From an uncultured Bacteroidales bacterium (lineage in GTDB: Bacteria; Bacteroidota; Bacteroidia; Bacteroidales; Marinilabiliaceae), in NCBI GenBank assembly GCA_934717675.1, contig CAKUYZ010000004.1:1-64000 (forward strand): DNA of 64,000 nt, written 5' to 3'. The notes below the pieces were generated by a model. The model was not told the DNA's origin and made no database searches. It worked only from the letters and a program-made list of their open reading frames with translations. The position numbers and the translations under genes are program-made. How positions within the stretch are numbered: the first letter of the stretch is position 1; every line of letters begins with the position of its first letter. This document shows positions 34,562-44,700 of this stretch, piece by piece.

Positions 34562-35950
34562 ATGGTTAAACTGTACGAAAAGGTTGGCTACGGCTTTGGA
34601 GACATGGCGTCGTCCATGTTCTGGAAGCTTTTTGGCGCATACCTTATGGTGTTCTACACTGACGTGTTCGGCATCTCCGCCGCCGTCGTGGGCACCATGT
34701 TCCTTGTCACCCGCGTGTGGGACGCCTTTGTCGACCCCATTGTGGGCGTGGTGGCCGACCGCACCGAGACCAAGTGGGGCAAGTTCCGCCCCTTCCTGCT
34801 TTGGCTGGCCATACCCTTTGGCCTCATTGGCGTCCTGACGTTCTTCACTCCCGATTTTGGCTCCACTGGCAAACTGATCTACGCCTTTGTGACCTATTCG
34901 CTCATGATGGTTGTCTACTCGGCCATAAACGTCCCCTATGCGTCGCTCCTCGGGGTCATGAGCCCCGACCCCAAGGACCGCAATGTCCTCTCCACTTTCC
35001 GCATGGCCTTTGCCTACCTTGGCAGTTTCGCCGCGCTATTCTTCTTTATGAAGATTGTTGAGGGCTTTGGCGGTGCGGCCTCAGAAAGCGTAGAGAGCCA
35101 GCAGACGGCCTGGACGCTTGCTGTCGGCTGCTTCGCCGCGGTTTGCGTGGTTCTCTTCTTGGGCTGCTTCTTCCTCACCCGCGAGCGCATCCGCCCCATC
35201 AAGGAGGCCAAGACGAGCGTGAGCGACGACCTGAAGGACCTGGCTCACAACCGCCCTTGGTGGATTCTGCTCGGCGCGGGCGTGGCCGCCCTGGTGTTCA
35301 ACTCCATCCGCGATGGCGCCACGGTCTACTATTTCAAATATTTCGTGGTGGAGTCGGAGGCCAACAACGTGAGCATCTTCGGCACCTCTTTCGCCCTCAG
35401 CGCCCTCTATCTGGGTTTGGGGCAGCTTGCCAACATTATTGGCGTGGTGTTGGCCGCGCCGGTGAGCAATGTGGTTGGCAAGAAGACGACATATTTGGGC
35501 GCCATGCTCATTGCCACCGTCTTGAGCGTCATTTTCTATTGGTTTGACAAAGACCAGCTTGTACCCATCTTTGTCTTCCAGGTGCTCATCTCCGTCTGCG
35601 CGGGGGCCATATTCCCGCTCCTCTGGTCCATGTATGCCGATTGTGCCGACTATTCGGAGCTCACCACCGGCAACCGCGCCACGGGGCTCATCTTCTCGTC
35701 TTCCTCCATGAGCCAGAAGTTCGGTTGGGCCATCGGCTCCGCCGTCACGGGTTGGCTTCTTGCGGCTTTCGGCTTCCAGCCCAATGCGGAGCAAAGTCCC
35801 GAGACGATAGACGGCATCAAGATGTGCCTCAGCCTCTTGCCGGCCGTCGGCACCATCCTCAGTGTAGCTTTCATAGCCCTCTATCCGCTTTCTGAAAAGA
35901 AGGTGGCCGAGAACGCCACCAAACTGGAGGCTCTCAGGCACAAAGGGTAG
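34562..35950 (+). CDS. GPH-family sugar:cation symporter
   Basis: A 462-residue inner-membrane transporter with about 12 helices and the GPH motif DRTETKWGKFRPF after helix 2; it ends with a short cytoplasmic tail. Unlike the transporter at 4156, it has only a short loop between helices 5 and 6. It starts 70 bases after the GH27 gene, across a strong terminator, so it may have its own start or be reached by read-through. Mannobiose or mannosyl-glucose transport is the likely role from context; the family covers many sugars. Confidence 0.9.
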   Translation: MVKLYEKVGYGFGDMASSMFWKLFGAYLMVFYTDVFGISAAVVGTMFLVTRVWDAFVDPIVGVVADRTETKWGKFRPFLLWLAIPFGLIGVLTFFTPDFGSTGKLIYAFVTYSLMMVVYSAINVPYASLLGVMSPDPKDRNVLSTFRMAFAYLGSFAALFFFMKIVEGFGGAASESVESQQTAWTLAVGCFAAVCVVLFLGCFFLTRERIRPIKEAKTSVSDDLKDLAHNRPWWILLGAGVAALVFNSIRDGATVYYFKYFVVESEANNVSIFGTSFALSALYLGLGQLANIIGVVLAAPVSNVVGKKTTYLGAMLIATVLSVIFYWFDKDQLVPIFVFQVLISVCAGAIFPLLWSMYADCADYSELTTGNRATGLIFSSSSMSQKFGWAIGSAVTGWLLAAFGFQPNAEQSPETIDGIKMCLSLLPAVGTILSVAFIALYPLSEKKVAENATKLEALRHKG

Positions 35951-36028
35951 GCTATGGCCTAGCAAAGACAATAAGAAATGGTTGCGCCTTTAGGATGAGT
36001 TCTTGCTCATTCGTTGTGCAACAAAATT

Positions 36029-36060
36029 AAGCCAGCCTTTTTGTGGGGCTGGCTTTTGTT
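36029..36060 (+). terminator. Terminator after the second GPH transporter
   Basis: 9-bp stem (AAGCCAGCC / GGCTGGCTT), loop TTTTTGTGG, then TTGTTG. It marks the end of the mannan locus proper; base composition turns AT-rich from here to about 38230. Confidence 0.82.
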
Positions 36061-36130
36061 GTTTAATATACTACTATGCTGTCGCTCTTGTATGAACTCA
36101 AATTGGGATGACTGAATTGTGAAGCTTCCA

Positions 36131-36859
36131 CTAGTCGGTGTAGTCGTTTCCTTTCTTCTTATACTTATCTGCGATATCCATCCATCTAGGTATGTTTAAC
36201 TCAATCCCGTAGAAATCTTTATAACTTCTAACCAGTTCTTTCTTCCAAGTTGCGCCCTTTGAATGGGTGTCAGGGTAAGTGTATATTACTTCCTCTAAGG
36301 CTGATAGGAAGTCCTCTAGACATTCGAATGTAGGATAGTCAGTCTTTTCAGAATACCAAACAGATGGTCTGATGTTAAAGATTATACCTTTCTTGTCCTG
36401 TACTTTGACATTCCATCTCTCGGATGGGCTGCTTATTTCCCATATCTTTTTCAACCAGCAGTTCTCTATAATAACTTTACCTTCCTCCATCTTGTACTTT
36501 ATGAGCAAGTAAGAGGATTGCAGTTTATAAGGTTTCTGTATTATGAGGTTTATGAAACTGTTGTAGGCGGCAATGTCAAAGTTTGGGCTTCCTGTGAAGG
36601 ATTTTATTTCTAGTCAGTCGGCGTTTTCGTCTTCTAGGTTTAGCCAGAAGTCGGGACTAGACTGGCCTTCGTTATGCTTGTGTGGTATGTTGTTCTCTGT
36701 CATCCACCTGTCGAGCCATTCCTCTAGGATGTTGCCTACTACATTGTTTTGGCTCACCACTAGGGAAATGTCCTTCAGTGTGAAAATAATTTCGCCGATG
36801 GAGCCTTTAAAGCCGAAGTCATTTATCAGCTTAGCATATATGTGTTGCGCCTTATCCAT
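36131..36859 (-). pseudogene. Type II restriction endonuclease gene interrupted by TGA
   Basis: Two fragments lie in the same frame: 36859-36614 (81 residues, MDKAQHIYAKL... to DENAD) and 36131-36508 upward. Between them only a TGA at 36614-36616 breaks the frame; reading through gives LEIKSFTGSPNFDIAAYNSF. The join recreates a PD-(D/E)xK active site: SSPDFWLNLEDENAD, stop, LEIKSF, with the E and K directly after the stop. The restored length of 242 residues fits small type II nucleases, possibly the NgoBV/NlaIV group. It overlaps the methyltransferase end by 8 bases, a restriction-modification pair. A TGG-to-TGA change would explain the loss; sequencing error is the main alternative. Confidence 0.82.
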
Positions 36860-38129
36860 ATATTGTCGTTAAAAGACGGTTGCAAACGGCTTCAATCACA
36901 GGGACTACCACGGTGTTGCCGAGCAAATCAAAGCCTTTCCTGTCATTAATGTCAAACTGGTAGTCTTCCGGGTAGCCAAACATCCTTAGCCCCTCTCTTA
37001 AAGTCAGTCTTCGGACTCCGTCCCCGTCTGGCACGGCTAGCTTGTCCATATCCATAGCCACCAACGTAGGTGCCATCTGAGCTGGGTCTAGAATTTTGTT
37101 TATCTCGAAGCTAAGTTTGCCCGCCGCAATATTATAACCCACAGGCAGTGTCTTGTCTTGTTCCCTATGAGAGGACGTTACGCCAGCCTCATTTGCCGTC
37201 ACGACTTTTTTCTTTGGATGTTCGCGAACGAGATACCCTTTAGCAACCAAATCTTCTAGCAGGCTGTCTAAATCTGGGCCGGAATAGAAAGTCGCTATCA
37301 TATCTCTAGTAAGGGGCATGCCGTCCATCCAGTCTATGCTGTATTCCTCCGCCCACTTTTTTTTCCTTCGTTCCGTAAGGATGAGGTTAAGGAGCTTTTT
37401 CCCGTTCTCTGTTACTTCGCCTTTAACGCCCAAATCCCAGCTGTGAATGTTGTTAGCCCCACCTCTCTTGTCTTTTATTGACCTGCCGTATAATTCGGAC
37501 ACCTGAAATTTTGAGAGAAGCAGCCTAGTGAACTTAGAGTCTAATGTAGGCTTGCCTTTTTCTAAGATATCACCAAGGACACGTCTCCTTGCAGGAAAAT
37601 CATCTAAGTCTGGCGCAGCGGTGAAAGTCCCTACAATGTAGATGCGCTTTCTTTCCTGCGGCACGCCAAAATATTTAGAGTTTAGAAGTCTAAAGCTAAC
37701 TTTATATCCTAATGCCTCAAGGTGCGCTAAAATGGTTTTCAGTGTCTTCCCTCTGTCATGATTCACCAGCCCCTCTACATTTTCAAGGATAAAGCCTTTG
37801 GGTTTCTTCTCTTTAAGGATACGTTCAACGTCAAAGAACAGCGTACCCCTTGTGTCCGCGAAGCCTTCTCGCTTGCCTGCCGCGGAAAATGCTTGACACG
37901 GGAAGCCGGCGCACAATATGTCGAAGTCCGGTATGGCTTTCGCGTCTACTTTTGTGATATCCCCATAAATTTTTTCATTGGGATGGTTCTGTCTCAGTAC
38001 GGATATTGCGTAAGGCTTTATCTCGGACGTGAAAACGCACACGGGAGTGTCGCCTCTGGTTATTATGGCCTGCTCCAATCCTTTACGGATTCCTCCTATT
38101 CCGGCGAACAAATCTATAAATCTAATCAT
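36852..38129 (-). CDS. DNA (cytosine-5) methyltransferase
   Basis: A 425-residue m5C methyltransferase with the family motifs in order: I, IDLFAGIGGIRKG; IV, CAGFPCQAFS with the catalytic C78; VI, ILENVEGL; VIII, QERKRIYIVG; a variable region of about 150 residues for target recognition; and X, LLGNTVVVPVIEAV. The ATG at 38129 (MIRFIDLFAGIGG) is chosen because motif I normally starts the protein; the upstream open frame to 38333 is not protein-like. It precedes a broken nuclease gene and appears intact, so it would act as an orphan methylase. Length is close to GGNNCC-type enzymes, but specificity is not established. Base composition suggests transfer. Confidence 0.94.
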   Translation of the reverse strand: MIRFIDLFAGIGGIRKGLEQAIITRGDTPVCVFTSEIKPYAISVLRQNHPNEKIYGDITKVDAKAIPDFDILCAGFPCQAFSAAGKREGFADTRGTLFFDVERILKEKKPKGFILENVEGLVNHDRGKTLKTILAHLEALGYKVSFRLLNSKYFGVPQERKRIYIVGTFTAAPDLDDFPARRRVLGDILEKGKPTLDSKFTRLLLSKFQVSELYGRSIKDKRGGANNIHSWDLGVKGEVTENGKKLLNLILTERRKKKWAEEYSIDWMDGMPLTRDMIATFYSGPDLDSLLEDLVAKGYLVREHPKKKVVTANEAGVTSSHREQDKTLPVGYNIAAGKLSFEINKILDPAQMAPTLVAMDMDKLAVPDGDGVRRLTLREGLRMFGYPEDYQFDINDRKGFDLLGNTVVVPVIEAVCNRLLTTIYG

Positions 38130-38177
38130 TCCACTTGCAAAGGTTGTGTTTAAAATTGCCGCGATACGCCACGGGCG

Positions 38178-38185
38178 CAAAGGTA
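38178..38185 (-). promoter_or_regulatory. -7 promoter element of the methyltransferase gene
   Basis: TACCTTTG on the minus strand is an exact TAnnTTTG match, 48 bases ahead of the ATG at 38129. The spacing to the next TTTG is only 10 bases, so the -33 element is unclear. Confidence 0.5.
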
Positions 38186-38324
38186 TAGCTTTTGGCAAAT
38201 GTTTTTTAATGCCCATGATTATTCGTGTAGCGTGTCTTTCTTTTTCTGAACAAAAGCAAGGCCGCTTCGTAAAAACAAAGGTTGTGGTGTATGCGGGATC
38301 ATACGCCGTGAAAATGAAAAACTG

Positions 38325-41153
38325 ATGCGCCAAACTTTTATTATGAGCCTGGTAGCCTTGGCTGCGATGTTGCTCCTCGGCTCATGCCGCCAAAGCGGCG
38401 ACGCGGCGGAGTGCCAGACCCTGCGGCCGGAAGACCTGCCGTCAGACACCGTCGCGCTGAGGGCCATGTGTGACAGTCTGCGCCAGGCGGGAGACAACGC
38501 GTCATTGTGCGTCGTGGCGAACAAGCTTGGCAAGACGTATCGTGACGCGAGTCGCTTCGCAGACGCCATAATTGCGCACAATGACGCCTTATTGGCCGCC
38601 CAATCCATTCAAGACTCGCTCCTTACGGCCGTCTCTCTCAATAACATTGGCACGGTCTACCGCAGGTTGGGAATGAACGCGGCCGCTGCCGAGGCTCATT
38701 ACCAAGCCCTCGATTTCTCCTCGGCTCATAAGGCCGACTCCGCCTCTTTTGAGAAATGCTATGTCAAGTCGCTCAACGGGTTGGGCAACATATACATGAG
38801 CTTTGGCAACTATCCGCTCGCCGAGCTTTATTTCCGCAGGGCTATGGCCGGCGAGGCCGACTTGCGCTCAGACTTGGGCTTGGCCATCAACTATGCCAAC
38901 CTAGGCAACATCTTTGAGTGCCGAGGGCAATTGGACTCCGCGCTCATTTATTATGACACGTCGCTCTCGCTCAATAAGCAGATTGGCTCCAACATCGGCA
39001 TTGCCTTGTGCCACACATATTTGGGCGGTATCCGAGAGAAGAACGGAGACCTGCCTGCGGCTCTGAATGAGTATGAGACGGCCTATTCCATCATGAGCGA
39101 GACCAACGACGAGTGGCACGCCCTCACGCCCTGCATGGCCATGGCCAGGGTCTGCATTGCCGCAAGAGCTGACGGACGCGCGCTCCGATACCTGGCGCGG
39201 GCGCGCGCCACGGCCGAGCGCATTGGCTCCCTCGAACACCTGGCGGGCATCTTCAAGCTCTATTATCAGCTCTACTTTGACTGCGGCGAACCCGCCAAGG
39301 CCTTGGAAGCCTATAAGTTGGCCGACACGTATTGTGATAGCGTGGTGAGCGCCGCCACCATCAACGAGGTGCAGAACGTGCGCATGGGGCTGGATCGCGC
39401 GCGCCAGCAGAGGCGCGTTGACAGGGCCGAGCTGCAGGCCGAGAGAGAGAGGGCAAATAAGGAGCTCGGCTTCGTGGTCTTCATCATCATTCTTATTGCC
39501 GTTGTGGCCGCGCTCCTTCTTGTGGTCTACTGGCTCAAGGTCAGGACCCGCCAACAGCGGATGGGGGCTGAGGCGCAAAAGATGAAGGATCGCTTTTTCA
39601 CCAACATAACGCATGAGTTCCGAACCCCTCTCTCCGTCATAACGTCTGCCGCGCAAGATATTTTGGGCGGTGGGACCACACAGGCTGAGGTGAGGCGCGA
39701 CGCCGAGTCCATCATTCGCCATTCCCACAGTCTGCTGACGCTCATCAACCAGTTGCTAGACATAGCCAAACTCTCGCAAGGCTCCGGTGTGGCCAAGCCG
39801 CAGTGGCATAGGGGAGACGTCGCCTCGCTTTTCAAGGCCGTGGCCGATGGTTATGTAGACTATGCCGCGCGTAAGGGACTGACCCTCGCCACGGAGATTG
39901 AGACCGCCGACGCCGCCGACTTTGTGCCGGACTATGTGGAGAAGATTTGCGCCAACCTAATATCCAACGCCATAAAGTTCACCCCGCGTGGGGGCGGCGT
40001 GACTCTGTCCGCCCAAAAGATTGGAGGCTGCGTCGTTGTCCGTGTCAAGGACAACGGCGTGGGCATGACCGCAGAGCAGCAGGCCCACGTCTTTGAGTCT
40101 TTCTATCAGGTCCCGACCGAAGCCAAGGCCATTGGCACGGGAATAGGCCTCTCTCTCGTGCGTCTGGCGGCAAGTGCCATGGGGTGGACTGTGCGCGTCT
40201 CTTCCGCGCCAGGCTGCGGCTCCACCTTCAGCGTGGTCATCCCCACGGTCGCCACCCACGGCGTGACGGCTTCAGCCTGCGTCCCGCGCCCGTGTTGCGT
40301 CGCCAATGTGCCAGAGGAGGCCGCAGCTCCGCAAGATGACGTGCCGGCGGAAGGTGATGAAGCCCCGACAGTCCTTGTGGTCGAAGACACGGCTGACGTA
40401 GCCTACTACATTGGCCATCAGCTCGGTCACGGATATAGGGTGGTCTACGCCTCCGATGGCGATTGTGGCTTGGCCAAGGCGCAAGAGCTGGTGCCGGATG
40501 TCGTCATTACGGATGTCATGATGCCCGGCATAAGCGGACTGGAGCTTTGCCGCAAAATACGCGAGTCGCCGCTCACGTCACACATACCCGTCATCATGGT
40601 GACGGCCAAGGTGACGCACGATGACCGGCTGGCTGGGCTTGAGGCGGGGGCTGACGCCTATCTGGAGAAGCCTTTTCACGCTGACGAGCTACGGCTGCGG
40701 GTGGAGAAGCTGCTAGAGAGCCGCAAGGCGTTGAGGGAGAAATTCTCACGAATGGCTGTGGCGCAAGACGACGAAAAGAGACAGCCCGACGCGCCTGCGC
40801 CAATGTCTGACGTTGACGCGCGGTTTGTGGCCAAGGTGGGAGACATTGTGCGGGAGCTGATGCCCAGTGGAGAGGTTGACGTGAACGAGGTGGCGAGCCG
40901 CCTCTGCATGACGCGCCATCAGCTCAACCGAAAGGTGAACGCGCTCTGCGGCGTCAGCACGTCCGCCTTGGTGGCGCAGGTGCGCATAGTCAAGGCTAAG
41001 GAACTGCTGGCGCGGACTGACAAGACTGTGGGAGACGTGGCCATGGAGTGCGGCATTGCAGGCATGGCATATTTTTGCCAACTCTTCAAAAAGCACACGG
41101 GCATGACGCCCACGCAGTTCCGCACGCAAGGGCCGCGATGTGGCAAAGCGTAA
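38325..41153 (+). CDS. Hybrid two-component regulator with a TPR sensor (HTCS-like)
   Basis: A 942-residue single-chain regulator. The N-terminus has a signal with a lipobox-like LLLGSC (about residue 21), then TPR repeats to about residue 370, a membrane helix (FVVFIIILIAVVAALLLVVY, about 386-405), a histidine kinase with H430 in NITHEFRTPLS, ATPase boxes (NLISNAIKFTP, DNGVGM, GTGIGLSLV), a receiver with the phospho-aspartate in VITDVMMPG (D730), and a C-terminal AraC helix-turn-helix domain. It signals from the periplasm to DNA in one protein. Position after the mannan locus makes control of that locus plausible, though TPR sensors are less specific than the classical glycan-sensing propeller type. 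Confidence 0.93.
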   Translation: MRQTFIMSLVALAAMLLLGSCRQSGDAAECQTLRPEDLPSDTVALRAMCDSLRQAGDNASLCVVANKLGKTYRDASRFADAIIAHNDALLAAQSIQDSLLTAVSLNNIGTVYRRLGMNAAAAEAHYQALDFSSAHKADSASFEKCYVKSLNGLGNIYMSFGNYPLAELYFRRAMAGEADLRSDLGLAINYANLGNIFECRGQLDSALIYYDTSLSLNKQIGSNIGIALCHTYLGGIREKNGDLPAALNEYETAYSIMSETNDEWHALTPCMAMARVCIAARADGRALRYLARARATAERIGSLEHLAGIFKLYYQLYFDCGEPAKALEAYKLADTYCDSVVSAATINEVQNVRMGLDRARQQRRVDRAELQAERERANKELGFVVFIIILIAVVAALLLVVYWLKVRTRQQRMGAEAQKMKDRFFTNITHEFRTPLSVITSAAQDILGGGTTQAEVRRDAESIIRHSHSLLTLINQLLDIAKLSQGSGVAKPQWHRGDVASLFKAVADGYVDYAARKGLTLATEIETADAADFVPDYVEKICANLISNAIKFTPRGGGVTLSAQKIGGCVVVRVKDNGVGMTAEQQAHVFESFYQVPTEAKAIGTGIGLSLVRLAASAMGWTVRVSSAPGCGSTFSVVIPTVATHGVTASACVPRPCCVANVPEEAAAPQDDVPAEGDEAPTVLVVEDTADVAYYIGHQLGHGYRVVYASDGDCGLAKAQELVPDVVITDVMMPGISGLELCRKIRESPLTSHIPVIMVTAKVTHDDRLAGLEAGADAYLEKPFHADELRLRVEKLLESRKALREKFSRMAVAQDDEKRQPDAPAPMSDVDARFVAKVGDIVRELMPSGEVDVNEVASRLCMTRHQLNRKVNALCGVSTSALVAQVRIVKAKELLARTDKTVGDVAMECGIAGMAYFCQLFKKHTGMTPTQFRTQGPRCGKA

Positions 41154-41234
41154 AGAGACACACTGACGCGCCTTTTTGTACGTTTGAAGACATAAGATGT
41201 ACGTTTTGATATACCGCGCCGCCGCCCGTCAAGC

Positions 41235-41470
41235 TAAATTTGCGATGCTTTCCTAAGGTAAGGAGAGCCGGCCGCAACCCCTGAGGTGGCTGTACTCCTC
41301 TCATATCGCTGGCTATAAGACCAAGTTGAAAACGCCAAACGTGCCGAAAGAGCGAAAATATGGGCTGTGAAGACAGTCCGGTTGCCGCAAGAGGCCGTTT
41401 GTCACTGCGTCGCGGACGGGTGCGGCCCGCAGGCCGCCTTTGGGGTATCCGTCTTGGCGTGACTTTATAC
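41235..41470 (+). ncRNA. Candidate structured non-coding RNA
   Basis: An exact TAAATTTG promoter element (41235-41242) is followed by about 220 bases with a series of complementary segments: GGAG/CTCC with AGCC/GGCT, TCGCT/AGCGA enclosing GGC/GCC and GTTgaaAAC, CTGTgaagACAG, and a final long hairpin (GTCAC at 41401-41405 with GTGAC at 41459-41463, inner GGACGG/CCGTC and GCGGCC/GGCCGC) followed by TTTATAC. No -33 match exists at the usual spacing. It matches no RNA family I can name; 6S-like or Bacteroidales-specific RNAs are possibilities only. Confidence 0.35.
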
Positions 41471-41660
41471 TTCATTTCTATCCATACTTCTAGTAGTGGC
41501 GGCTTCGAGATGTGAATTTCGGGGTCGTTTCTTTTTGTCACCATTGCGAGGGGGCGCAAGGCTGTGACGCATGGGCGCAATTATGTGTCAAATGCGCAAT
41601 TATGTACGTTTCACGATAAAAAAGGCATCTTTGACTAAAATTTTACTGCTTTATGTCTGT

Positions 41661-41668
41661 TATCTTTG
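41661..41668 (+). promoter_or_regulatory. -7 promoter element of the GLUG-repeat gene
   Basis: TATCTTTG is an exact TAnnTTTG match, 70 bases before the ATG at 41739. The nearest TTTG (41630-41633) is 27 bases upstream, longer than usual. Confidence 0.5.
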
Positions 41669-41738
41669 CGCTTGTCGTTCATCCCTTGCGGTGAGAGTCC
41701 GCTGGGGTTTTGCAAAATCCATTTCTACGAAAACGATT

Positions 41739-44700
41739 ATGAAGAAAAAACTACTGCCTTTCCTGCTCGCCCTCTTGGCGCTAGGCTCGGTCTACTCGGC
41801 GGTTCGCTCCCTTGCCGAGGTTGAGCTGTGGACCGGCGTGAGCGGGGCTTTCCTTTTTGGCGACGATGAGGCCGACCCGGACGGCGACCAAGATGGCTCC
41901 GATGGCGATTATGTAATCTCTGGCGGCGTGGCTCGCGTCAGCACTGCTGAGGGCTGGCAGCGGCTGGTAAATGACATGGCCGAGGGTAAACCCGAAATCA
42001 AGGGCGTTGAGCTAACTGCGGACATCGACATTGCGCAATTAGACGCGGGCGTCGACCTCAACGTCCCTTTCGATGGCAAGGGCTATGCCATCATCAACAG
42101 CACCAAATCGGTCTTTGGCACCATTGGCGAGGGCGGAAGCGTGAAGAACCTCAAGGTCATGCCCACCTACCGCACCAACGAGCCCAACTCAACGGTCAAT
42201 GGCACGGCGGCCGCTGCGGCGGGCATGCTGGCCCGCGTGAACCGAGGTTCCATCTCGGACTGCGTCATAATGGGACGGATGGAGATGGATCTCGTCACCG
42301 CTTGCAACCACGTGGACACCACGGCCCGGCTCATTGCTGTGGGTGGCGTTGTGGGTGAGAACTATGGCACGGTGGAGAGGTGCTACTCCGGCACTCAGGT
42401 TCGCCTCACGGCTCAAGAGGTATCCGAAGACACCAAATATTGCCCTAAGCGCATATATGTTGGCGCCATCGTCGGCTACAACGGTGGCGTTGTGAGAGAC
42501 TGCTTTGTCGATTGCGCTGACAGAACAGGTAATTCGTTGGGCGTTAGCCCCATTCTGACGTATAAGTTGGGCAGCTATGGCGGCGGTGAGGAGTTGTATG
42601 TCTCTCTCTATGACACTACAGCGGGCGCTCCCACATCTAGTGAGCAGATGGACGTCCGGCTCGGCATCCCTGTGGGTTTTGACGAGGGCAAGGTTTCCTC
42701 CATTTTCTGCCCGCGCAAAATGTTCTATGACGCCGGCAATGGCTATGAAAGCATATGGGGCTGGGGACTTGGCTCCCTGACCCTCCTCAATGGTAACGAC
42801 TCAGCCGAGGGCAAGTTCATTGTGGACAACGCCGCCATCCAGCCGCTGAGATCCGACTTCCCAAGACGCTCCGAGTTGGCTTTCTCTGACCCGTCGCTCT
42901 GGACATTCAACCACTCTTATTATACGACGGACACCACCTCGCGCGGCTACGGCAATTTCCGCGCCCCCGTCCCGACCATGGGCAAGGCTCATAACTTCGG
43001 GCCGCTCAAGGTGCAGGACGGCGTGGCTTCCGTGTCCACAGTCTCGCAGTGGAACAGGCTCAGCGACGCTTTGGACGTGGCCGATGTCAAGACAATCGAC
43101 ATCTTGGCAGATCTGAGCAAGGACACCGTCTCCATTAATGGCTCTACGCAAACCATCGTCTCCGCATACCCAATCCGCGGGGAGATGAACGCCACTCTGG
43201 ATGGCAACGCCCATACCTTGACTTTTAATTATTACCCTAGCGATGGGTACAAGCCCATCCTCCCGCCCGTTGAGGAGATTGGCAAAAGTGGCGTGGTGCG
43301 CAACCTGCGACTGTCTTCCAACGCCGATGGTGTCAGCACCCCGTGCTTCGGCCTGCTTGCCACCAAGAACTACGGCACAATAGACAACTGCATTGTCGGA
43401 GGCACGCTGAAAGCCAGCGTCTCTGGCATCTTGTCTCAATACCTTGGCGAGGACGATGTGGTAGCCTTGGGAGGGATTGTCGGCATGAACCATGGCAGCA
43501 TAACGTCCACTTCGGCTCGGGACGTGCTTATCGATGTGGAGAGTGGTACCACAGCATATTTCTGCCCGTCCGCCATCTATATCGGCTGTTTGGCGGGAAC
43601 GTCTGACGGGGCGATGACAGATTGCCTCCTCGACATCAGGACGGGTGAAAATTATTGGTTTAGCTATGAGACTCCCCTCAAGCTCACATGGCCGGAGAAT
43701 GGTCTTTCCATAGAGGACACAACCTTTGTGGGATCCGAGATTCCTTTCGTTGTGAGCTACGCCGTTGGGCGCAACACTGGCAATATGTCCAATGTCTACT
43801 GCTCATACGGCACGTATGACGTGAATGACAGGTCATACACCTACCGCGATGGCGTGAACGATGGCGCGACAATATCCGCAGGCTCCGCCAAGGGCACGCT
43901 CTCTTGGGCTGAAGATAAGGAGGTTATGCCCTCTGTAGCCGTGGAAATGCCAGGCAGGCTCGACCTCATAGATCTTTTCGGTGAGGCAGGGGCAAAAAAA
44001 TGGGGCTTCGACAGATTGCTCACGACCCGTGATGGCTTTCGCTCTCCGCTGCCACTTATGGGCATTGACCCCACCGCGCGGTTTGATAACATACGCATAA
44101 AGGACGGCGTGGCCCATGTGGCGTCAATGGACGAGTGGTTCGAGCTTTGCTTGGCGCAAGACGAGGGCGCGGAGTTCGATGGCGTGGAGATTGAGAGCGA
44201 CATAGACATGACTGACCTCGCCAGCAAAAATGAGAATAACGTGAGCGTCTCGCTCGCGCGCCTCACTGGCACTCTGAACGGCAATGGTCACAGGATATAT
44301 AACTTCGATGGCGGGCTTATAGGCCGCATTGAGGAAGAGGGAGCTGTCCGCAACCTCATTTTGCAAGGGCCCGATTGGTTGTTCATACTTCCTCAGACAT
44401 CAAGCTTCGGTTTCGTAGCGACCCAGAACTACGGTTCCATTGGGAACTGTGAGGTCAGCGCCAAAATAGACATCGGATACGAGACAGCCATAAGCCACGG
44501 GCTGGACGTTAAATATGGCGGACTTGTGGCTGTGAACCATGGCTCCATCTCCAACTGTGGCGTGGGAGCGGCTTGGCATGGAAATGACAATGGCCTAGAG
44601 TCCGGAAGGCAGATGAGTTCAACAGAATTCATCCGCAGTTTCCATCTGGCCGGCCTTGTGGCTGACAATCACGGGACAATCTCCGATTGTTACATTAGGA

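Larger units (their letters stand above)
41154..41738. other. Long intergenic region between the regulator and the GLUG-repeat gene
   Basis: 585 bases with no convincing gene on either strand. It holds a possible structured RNA (41235-41470) and the promoter element of the downstream gene (41661-41668). A minus-strand open frame over this region has no family-like content. Confidence 0.6.

Noticed and set aside
41235..41470. Assignment of the structured region to RNase P RNA, tmRNA or SRP RNA
   Set aside because: The conserved sequence blocks of these RNAs were looked for on the plus strand and, for RNase P, also on the minus strand, and were not found.
41086..41580. 164-codon minus-strand open frame in the intergenic region
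   Set aside because: Basic, low-complexity translation without family features; it overlaps the regulator gene and the possible RNA.
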